Source: Mycoplasma sp. CAG:776 (lineage in GTDB: Bacteria; Bacillota_I; Bacilli_A; RF39; UBA660). Taken from it: a stretch of 5,718 nt of DNA. Below are positions 1 to 4,002 of this stretch, piece by piece. The number at the start of each line of letters is the position of its first letter. The stretch's first letter is position 1. A program made the position numbers and the translations under genes. The notes beneath the pieces were generated by a model. It worked only from the letters and a program-made list of their open reading frames with translations. It searched no databases and was not told the origin of the DNA. The stretch lies in contig FR903073.1 in NCBI GenBank assembly GCA_000438195.1, positions 1 through 5,718 of the forward strand. The letters are read 5' to 3'.

Positions 1-945
1 TTTGGTAAATGGAGTGAAGATACTCCAGATATATATATTGGTTCGACCTTAAATGTAAATACTTATAACCCAATAATGGAATTTTTAACTTTAGAAGAAT
101 GTAGTGCAGTATATGATAATTGTAGAGTACTATCGCGAGCAGGAAAAGAAATGTATTGGCGAATTATAAGAGTGAATGGAAATGGAAGTTTAAGATTAAT
201 ATATGCGGGGACTACACCCAAACATTTAAATGATGATCCATTTATAGGGGTAAGCATGTATAATGATGAAGAAGATGATAATGCATATGTGGGATATATG
301 TATGGTACACCAAATTCCAACACATATGAAGAAACACATGCTAATAAAAATGATAGCACGATAAAAGAATATATTGATTCATGGTATGAAAAAAATCTTC
401 TATCTGATAATGACAAGATTGATACAGAAAGTGGTTTTTGTGCAGATAGGAGAATAAGCAAACGAGAAACAAACCCACAGGCAGGCGTTGGCAAAAATTC
501 AAACCAATATTATACAACAGATATAATATCATATAGATTGGATGTACCATCTTTAAAATGTGCTAATACAAATGATTATTTTACAACCACTACTTCATCG
601 GCCGGAAATAAAGCTCTAACATATCCAGTGGGATTAATTACTGCAATAGAAGCCGTTTATGCGGGATATGCTACTAGTGATAAAGATTATAGCGAGCACT
701 ATATAACAAATTCTAATATGTATTTATATGGAAATTTTCCTTATCGAACAATGACTCCAGGTACTTTTCACTATACAGGAGAAGCTTCAATTTGGCATAT
801 TAACAGTAGAAGTAATGGAGAGGGATATATAACTAGTGGAGTTGCAAAAATGTATGAAACAATAAGACCAGTTATCAATTTAAAAGCAGATATAACATTT
901 GCTAGTGGAGATGGAACAGCTGACCGCCCATTTAAAATTGATTAA
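1..945 (+). CDS. C-terminal part of a surface protein with DUF6273/C-type-lectin-like tail
   Basis: The frame is open from the first base, so the true start lies upstream; 314 residues are visible. The ATG at 76 is internal, has no ribosome site, and the reading frame upstream of it is equally protein-like. From about residue 52 the pattern YWRIIRVNGNGSLRLIYAGT begins. It is followed by an acidic Asn-rich stretch, an IDSWYEKNL segment (125-133), FCADR (Cys147), LKCANTNDYFTTTTSS (Cys187), a GNKALTYPVGLITAIEA block (202-218) and a closing RPVINLKADI about 25 residues from the end. From memory, this order recurs in secreted multi-paralogue proteins of gut Bacilli and resembles DUF6273/formylglycine-enzyme-like C-type-lectin folds. 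Cys147 and Cys187 could form a disulfide. The biochemical role is unknown; adhesion or ligand display is only a guess. The signal or anchor region would lie upstream, out of view. The stop codon sits inside the terminator hairpin. Confidence 0.8.
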   Translation, partial: FGKWSEDTPDIYIGSTLNVNTYNPIMEFLTLEECSAVYDNCRVLSRAGKEMYWRIIRVNGNGSLRLIYAGTTPKHLNDDPFIGVSMYNDEEDDNAYVGYMYGTPNSNTYEETHANKNDSTIKEYIDSWYEKNLLSDNDKIDTESGFCADRRISKRETNPQAGVGKNSNQYYTTDIISYRLDVPSLKCANTNDYFTTTTSSAGNKALTYPVGLITAIEAVYAGYATSDKDYSEHYITNSNMYLYGNFPYRTMTPGTFHYTGEASIWHINSRSNGEGYITSGVAKMYETIRPVINLKADITFASGDGTADRPFKID

Positions 946-967
946 AGATTTTCTTTAATCTTTTTTT
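940..967 (+). terminator. Intrinsic terminator of the surface-protein gene
   Basis: The hairpin has a nine-base arm GATTAAAGA (940-948), a three-base loop, and the matching arm TCTTTAATC (952-960), followed by seven T residues (961-967). The stem contains the TAA stop codon of the upstream gene (943-945). The stem is AT-rich but perfectly paired and the U-tract is strong. It separates the surface-protein gene from recO. Confidence 0.85.
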
Positions 968-976
968 GTTTTAAGT

Positions 977-982
977 TATAAT
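977..982 (+). promoter_or_regulatory. Candidate -10 box for recO
   Basis: A perfect TATAAT lies 21 bases before the recO ATG and just after the preceding terminator, where a new promoter is needed. The best -35 candidate at 17-base spacing is TTTAAT (954-959), a weak match inside the terminator arm. Transcription would start near 989, leaving a leader of only about 15 nt with the AGGA ribosome site at 992-995. TATAAT is frequent by chance in DNA this AT-rich. Confidence 0.5.
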
Positions 983-1003
983 ATTAGTGTTAGGAATGAT
1001 ATT

Positions 1004-1723
1004 ATGATAAAAGAAGTAGAAGGTATCATTGTAAGAGAGATTCCCTATGGAGAAACATCAAAAATAATTCATGTGTATACGATAGAAGGAATTATTTCTA
1101 TTATGTGTAAGGGAGCAAAAAGTCTAAAAAGTCCTTTTCGAGCTACAACCCTAAAGTTTACTTATGGGAAATTTAATATTTATTATAAAGAAAATAAATT
1201 ATCTAATTTAAGTAGTGTTGATATAATAAATCCATTAAGTAAGATAAAAAATGATATTGTTTTATTAAGTTACTTAAATTATCTTACGGAATTGACGACG
1301 CAAGTATTAAAACAAACAACCGATAATTTATATGAAGATTTTATAAATGCTATTTTAAAAATAGAATTAGGACTAGATCCCTTAGTAATAGCTAATATTC
1401 TTGAAATTAAATATTTAGATAACCTAGGAGTAGGACTAAATTTAGATTCATGTGTTTCATGTGGTTCTAAAGTTAATATTATAACCATTGATGGTGATAG
1501 AGGAGGATATATTTGTTCTAATTGTTATCAAAATGAAATAATAGTAGATAAAAAAACAATAGAACTTTTAAGAATGTATTATTATGTTGATATTAAAAGT
1601 ATCAGTAAACTTAAAATTAGTGATAAAGTAAAAAACGAAATTAATCATTTTCTCAATGTATATTATGATCGATATACAGGACTGTATTTAAAAAGCAAAG
1701 ATTTTTTAAAAAAATTATTTTGA
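1004..1723 (+). CDS. recO: DNA recombination and repair protein RecO
   Basis: RecO is the RecFOR-pathway mediator: it binds single-stranded DNA, anneals strands and, with RecR, helps load RecA onto SSB-coated DNA in the cytoplasm. The protein has 239 residues, normal for the family. The N-terminal OB-fold starts IKEVEGIIVREIPYGETSKIIHVYT and includes the typical CKGAKSLKSPF patch (35-45). A helical middle follows (about 80-145), with LELGLDP-like residues 120-126. A zinc module has Cys150-x2-Cys153 and Cys171-x2-Cys174, separated by the GDRGGYIC segment, as in zinc-containing RecO proteins. The start is well placed: AGGA at 992-995 is eight bases from the ATG. No hairpin lies directly after the TGA stop, so recO transcripts may run on to the terminator at 1805-1830 and pass through the small-RNA locus. 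All family features appear intact. Confidence 0.95.
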   Translation: MIKEVEGIIVREIPYGETSKIIHVYTIEGIISIMCKGAKSLKSPFRATTLKFTYGKFNIYYKENKLSNLSSVDIINPLSKIKNDIVLLSYLNYLTELTTQVLKQTTDNLYEDFINAILKIELGLDPLVIANILEIKYLDNLGVGLNLDSCVSCGSKVNIITIDGDRGGYICSNCYQNEIIVDKKTIELLRMYYYVDIKSISKLKISDKVKNEINHFLNVYYDRYTGLYLKSKDFLKKLF

Positions 1724-1729
1724 AATAGA

Positions 1730-1758
1730 TTGCTAAAAAAATAAATATATTATATAAT
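1730..1758 (+). promoter_or_regulatory. Promoter of the small convergent RNA
   Basis: TTGCTA (1730-1735) and a perfect TATAAT (1753-1758) are separated by exactly 17 bases, the ideal spacing for the housekeeping sigma factor. It begins seven bases after the recO stop and points into a short stretch that encodes no protein but ends in a terminator 70 bases later. This is the best-formed promoter in the window. Transcription would start around 1765. Confidence 0.65.
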
Positions 1759-1769
1759 TAATATGTAAG

Positions 1770-1795
1770 TGTTATTCAGTTTGGATAACGCCTGC
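1770..1795 (+). repeat. Left arm of 26-base imperfect inverted repeat
   Basis: The arm starts TGTTATTCAGT and ends CGCCTGC. It matches the reverse complement of 1964-1990: TGTTATTCAGT is identical, then TTGG, TAA and CGCCTGC are identical, with only three single-base insertions or deletions (an extra A and an extra G in the right arm, an extra A in the left arm) and no substitutions. It lies at the predicted 5' end of the plus-strand small RNA. Confidence 0.85.
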
Positions 1796-1804
1796 GTTTT
1801 GTGC

Positions 1805-1830
1805 AGACGCTACTTAGCGTCTTTTCTTTT
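1805..1830 (+). terminator. Intrinsic terminator of the small RNA (and possibly recO)
   Basis: Arms AGACGCT (1805-1811) and AGCGTCT (1816-1822) form a seven-pair GC-rich stem around an ACTT loop, followed by TTTTCTTTT (1822-1830). The U-tract exists only on the plus strand, so it terminates rightward transcription. On the minus strand the same hairpin contains the TAA stop of the small peptide gene. It is the first clear terminator downstream of recO. Confidence 0.85.
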
Positions 1831-1894
1831 GCTCATCTCTAATAATAGAAATAAGCATAATTATTATAATCAGCAATAGTTTGGTATTACTCAT
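1814..1894 (-). CDS. 26-residue hydrophobic peptide, putative type I toxin
   Basis: The minus-strand ATG (1894-1892) is preceded by a perfect AGGAGG (1907-1902) at seven-base spacing, the strongest initiation signal in this intergenic region. The 26-residue product has a polar MSNTK start, an uninterrupted hydrophobic stretch at residues 6-18 (Leu/Ile with one Met and one Ser) and a charged RDEQKKRR tail, then TAA. This layout is typical of membrane-acting type I toxins (Fst, TxpA, Ibs, Ldr groups), but it lacks the Pro and Trp-Leu motif of Fst and I claim no homology. Thirteen hydrophobic residues is short for a full membrane span. It has its own promoter (1998-2027), a leader of about 95 nt and a convergent small RNA overlapping its 3' end. 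A regulatory or stress peptide, or a holin-like peptide, is an alternative. It is far below normal gene-calling length, so automatic annotation would miss it. Confidence 0.65.
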   Translation of the reverse strand: MSNTKLLLIIIIMLISIIRDEQKKRR

Positions 1895-1915
1895 TTACAT
1901 TCCTCCTACTTTCAT
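1895..1915 (-). CDS. Six-codon leader ORF abutting the small peptide gene
   Basis: ATG at 1915-1913 encodes MKVGGM and ends with TAA (1897-1895), directly followed by the ATG of the 26-residue peptide, giving TAAATG. A purine run AGGGGG lies four bases before this ATG and could bind the ribosome. The AGGAGG of the downstream gene is made of codons inside this leader. Coupled translation, as with mok and hok, is possible, but so short an ORF may be chance; whether it is translated is unknown. Confidence 0.35.
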   Translation of the reverse strand: MKVGGM

Positions 1916-1923
1916 CAAACCCC

Positions 1924-1951
1924 CTGATATAAATCAGTAGTTTAAACTACT
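1924..1951 (-). promoter_or_regulatory. Hairpin-forming leader of the small peptide mRNA
   Basis: AGTAGTTTAAACTACT (1936-1951) is a perfect 16-base palindrome. Overlapping it, CTGAT (1924-1928) can pair with ATCAG (1933-1937). In the minus-strand mRNA both lie between the 5' end and the ribosome site. The CTACT of the palindrome could also pair with the AGTAG that runs into the AGGAGG site (1906-1910), so a fold that hides the start is conceivable. The palindrome could instead bind a dimeric repressor. Confidence 0.5.
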
Positions 1952-1963
1952 CATAAAAAGAAA

Positions 1964-1990
1964 GCAGGCGCTTACCAATACTGAATAACA
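1964..1990 (-). repeat. Right arm of 26-base imperfect inverted repeat
   Basis: Read on the minus strand it begins TGTTATTCAGTA and ends GCGCCTGC, matching the left arm at 1770-1795 in all but three single-base indels. It forms the predicted 5' end of the peptide mRNA. Its plus-strand bases GCAGGCGCT (1964-1972) are also a direct repeat of GCAGACGCT (1803-1811), with one mismatch. No target-site duplication is visible outside the two arms. Confidence 0.85.
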
Positions 1991-1997
1991 GCTATTT

Positions 1998-2027
1998 ATT
2001 ATAAAAGAGGAAGTAAGAAAAAATCAA
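1998..2027 (-). promoter_or_regulatory. Promoter of the small peptide mRNA
   Basis: On the minus strand TTGATT (2027-2022) and a perfect TATAAT (2003-1998) are separated by 18 bases. Transcription would start at about 1991-1989, exactly at the edge of the inverted repeat, giving a leader of about 95 nt before the peptide start. The mirror-image placement relative to the promoter at 1730-1758 supports two convergent transcripts. Confidence 0.6.
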
Positions 2028-2042
2028 GAAAAAGCGTTAGAC

Positions 2043-2069
2043 AAAATTCGACATGAAACGAATTTTTTT
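2043..2069 (+). terminator. AT-rich terminator-like hairpin
   Basis: AAAATTCG (2043-2050) pairs perfectly with CGAATTTT (2059-2066) around an eight-base loop, and the arm runs into seven T residues (2063-2069). Only two of eight pairs are GC, so it would be weak. It lies between the minus-strand promoter and the amidase promoter and could insulate the amidase from upstream readthrough. The paired TTCG/CGAA arms could alternatively be an operator. Confidence 0.45.
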
Positions 2070-2070
2070 A

Positions 2071-2100
2071 TTTTCATTTATCGAAATAATCATATATAAT
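2071..2100 (+). promoter_or_regulatory. Candidate promoter of the amidase gene
   Basis: A perfect TATAAT (2095-2100) has TTTTCA (2071-2076, four of six consensus bases) at 18-base spacing. It is 16 bases before the amidase ATG, so the transcript would start at about 2107, right on the GAGG ribosome site. The -10 match is good, the -35 is modest, and the implied leader is unusually short. Confidence 0.5.
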
Positions 2101-2116
2101 ATAGATGAGGTTTATT

Positions 2117-3943
2117 ATGAAATGGGTTAAAACAGTATTGATATTAATTTTACTATATCCTATAACAGTTTTTGCAAGTACTAAAGCTGTTGTAGATATT
2201 ACAACTATGAGTATAACAGATTTAGCACAAGCTTTAGATAAGGGATATTTAACAAGTGAACTATTAGTAACATTATATTTAGAAAGAATAGAAGCTTATA
2301 ATGACGATTTTAATGCTATTAGACAAATTAATGATAAAGCTAAAGAAGAAGCAAGAGTTTTAGATGAAGAAAGAAATAATGGTCAAATCAGAAGTATTCT
2401 CCATGGAATACCAATTGTTGTAAAGACCAATATTGATGTAACTAATCTTGCAACTACAGCGGGAGCACAAGCTTTAAGTGATAATATGCCTAAAGAAGAT
2501 GCTGAAGCGATTAAAAAGTTAAAAGAAGCTGGGGCTATTATTTTAGCCAGTACAAACATGAGTGAATTTGCTTTTTCAGCTGGGAATTCTAATAGTAGCT
2601 ATGGCAAGGTTAAAAATGCTTTTAATACTAATTATACTCCTTATGGTTCAAGTGGTGGTGCAGCTGTTGCCGTAGCCACTTCTTTTTCGGCCGCATCTCT
2701 TGGAACTGATACGAATTCATCAGTAAGGCTTCCTGCTGCTGCTGCTGGATTAGTAGGATTAAGACCAAGTTTAGGATTGATTAGTTCTGATGGCGTAATT
2801 CCTTATGATACAACAAGAGATACGATTGGAATTATGTCTAAAACAGTCGTAGATAATGCTATTATTTTAAGTATTATTAATGAAGAAGGAAATACTTATC
2901 AACCTAATCTAGATTCATTAGAAAGAATTAAAATAGGGGTAATTAATAGTTATTTAGAAGGAAAAGAAAATAGTAGTATCAGGGCTAATAGTAAAACGGA
3001 TGAGGATATTTATAATTTAGCAAAAGAAAAAATAGCATTATTAGAAGAAAGTGGAGCCGAAATAGTTTACTTAGATGAATTAATAAATGAGTATTATTAT
3101 AGTATCGCAACTAGTACGATGAGTGGAGATTCTTTTTGTGATGGTTTTAATGATTATGTGACTGGAACAGTAGGCAAGATTAGAAATTTTAAAGATTTAG
3201 TAAATGCTAATGGTAAAATATATAGTTTAAATGGTTATTTATCTGGTTGTAATGGTGCTTGGACATATGATATGGATAAAGTGAATAATAAAAAAGAAAT
3301 ATTTGAAAATTATATTTTAGAAATATTTTCACAGTATGATTTAGATTTAATCGTTTATCCTACAACCAAAAATAAAGTATTTACCTTAAATAGTGGTGAA
3401 AGTGTAAATGGTCCAGGAAGTTTTTTGGGAAGTGTAATTGGATATCCCTCTATTACTGTACCAATGGGTTATATTAATGAATTTTCATATGGATTAGAAT
3501 TTTTTAGTAGAAAGAAAGAAGAAAATTTATTATATTCTGTAGCCAAAGTTTTTGAAGATAAAAATAAATTACCAATTACAAATAGTACTATTACTCCTTC
3601 TTTATATGAAATACCTGAATATATTGATTGGCTAAAAAGTTACTATGAAAAAGAAGAAAACGAACTTACAAAAGAAACGAAAGAATATTTCTTAAATTAT
3701 AGCAATCAAAGTGATGAAGAAAATGCTAAAAATGCTGAAATATTAATTAATAAATATAAAGAGTTAGAAAGAGAAGAACAAGAAAAGCAAAATAAAGAAG
3801 AGCAAGTGGAAAATTATATTGAAGTATTTGTAACAATCATTTTTATTTTAATAAGTATAAGTACAATATTATTTATTTTAATATATCGCCTGTTAATAAA
3901 AAAGATAAAGAAAATCTATTGTAAAGTAAAACAAAAAAGATAG
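2117..3943 (+). CDS. Exported, membrane-anchored amidase-signature hydrolase
   Basis: The product is an amidase-signature enzyme that hydrolyses a C-N amide bond by a Ser-cisSer-Lys triad. HGIPIVVK supplies Lys103, YGSSGG supplies Ser178, and TDTNSSVR supplies Ser202. The 75 and 24 residue spacings equal those of fatty acid amide hydrolase (Lys142, Ser217, Ser241). The two residues before the nucleophile are Asn-Ser rather than the usual Gly-Gly. I start at 2117 because GAGG (2107-2110) is six bases upstream and the 608-residue product then begins with a classic signal peptide, MKWVK then hydrophobic, cleavable near VFA-ST (20/21). The ATG at 2105 would overlap that ribosome site. The catalytic domain covers about 30-500; 505-566 is acidic, Lys/Glu-rich and probably coiled coil; 568-592 is a membrane helix with a basic KKIKK tail inside. 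Cys341 and Cys378 could form a disulfide. The enzyme should face outward. Substrate unknown: a peptide amide, cell-wall amide or xenobiotic are all possible. It is not gatA in context. Confidence 0.9.
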   Translation: MKWVKTVLILILLYPITVFASTKAVVDITTMSITDLAQALDKGYLTSELLVTLYLERIEAYNDDFNAIRQINDKAKEEARVLDEERNNGQIRSILHGIPIVVKTNIDVTNLATTAGAQALSDNMPKEDAEAIKKLKEAGAIILASTNMSEFAFSAGNSNSSYGKVKNAFNTNYTPYGSSGGAAVAVATSFSAASLGTDTNSSVRLPAAAAGLVGLRPSLGLISSDGVIPYDTTRDTIGIMSKTVVDNAIILSIINEEGNTYQPNLDSLERIKIGVINSYLEGKENSSIRANSKTDEDIYNLAKEKIALLEESGAEIVYLDELINEYYYSIATSTMSGDSFCDGFNDYVTGTVGKIRNFKDLVNANGKIYSLNGYLSGCNGAWTYDMDKVNNKKEIFENYILEIFSQYDLDLIVYPTTKNKVFTLNSGESVNGPGSFLGSVIGYPSITVPMGYINEFSYGLEFFSRKKEENLLYSVAKVFEDKNKLPITNSTITPSLYEIPEYIDWLKSYYEKEENELTKETKEYFLNYSNQSDEENAKNAEILINKYKELEREEQEKQNKEEQVENYIEVFVTIIFILISISTILFILIYRLLIKKIKKIYCKVKQKR

Positions 3944-3960
3944 CTAAAAGGCTAAATATC

Positions 3961-3969
3961 TGCTACAAT
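3961..3969 (+). promoter_or_regulatory. Possible extended -10 promoter before the membrane-protein gene
   Basis: TGCTACAAT fits the extended -10 form TGnTAnnnT, 33 bases before the ATG at 4003. No good -35 is seen at the right distance. The gene could also be cotranscribed with the amidase: the gap is 59 bases, and the short TAGC/GCTA hairpin at 3941-3954 has no U-tract. Confidence 0.4.
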
Positions 3970-4002
3970 AAAAGCATAATATGTATAAAGGTGTGTGTGG
4001 TT

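Larger units (their letters stand above)
1765..1830 (+). ncRNA. Putative antitoxin-like small RNA, convergent with the small peptide gene
   Basis: A transcript of about 65 nt is bounded by the promoter at 1730-1758 and the terminator at 1805-1830, and contains no usable ORF (its only nearby ATG, at 1763, is followed at once by TAA). Its 3' part is exactly antisense to the last codons (Q22-R26) and stop of the minus-strand peptide gene. Its 5' part, GTTATTCAG to GATAAC (1771-1789), can fold into a small hairpin with GTTAT/ATAAC arms. The segment GCAGACGCT (1803-1811) can pair at eight of nine positions with the 5' leader of the peptide mRNA, which contains the complement of GCAGGCGCT (1964-1972). 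Size and convergent layout resemble RNA II of Fst/par type I systems, but I do not recognise the sequence as a named family. It could instead be only a recO 3' UTR. Confidence 0.55.

Noticed and set aside
63..494. Long open frame on the minus strand, 143 codons
   Set aside because: It lies fully antisense to the surface-protein gene, has no ribosome site, and its sequence is the biased product expected from the complement of an AT-rich coding strand. The antisense frames at 341-550 and 1279-1488 are rejected for the same reason.
1770..1990. A plain transposon-derived miniature element or integron attC site
   Set aside because: There is no target-site duplication beside the arms, no integron core-site pattern, and the interior holds a peptide gene with ribosome site plus promoters just outside each arm. 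The convergent-RNA reading explains more, although mobility is not excluded.
2047..2053. TGTCGAA on the minus strand, matching the Spo0A box
   Set aside because: A seven-base match is expected by chance, and it is better explained as part of the TTCG/CGAA hairpin arm. There is no evidence of a sporulation context.
1724..2104. A riboswitch or T-box leader for the amidase gene
   Set aside because: The structured sequence belongs to the convergent small transcripts, and the amidase has its own -10 box at 2095-2100 after it. No T-box or known aptamer core is visible.
2105..2116. Upstream ATG at 2105 as the amidase start
   Set aside because: It overlaps the GAGG ribosome site that serves the ATG at 2117, is at the predicted transcript start, and would add MRFI before a normal signal peptide.
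2117..3943. GatA subunit of the tRNA amidotransferase
   Set aside because: The signal peptide and membrane anchor place it outside the cell, and no gatB or gatC is adjacent.
3991..4002. GTG at 3991 as the start of the membrane protein
   Set aside because: The GTG lies inside the AAAGGTG ribosome site; the ATG at 4003 has proper spacing and a usual start codon.
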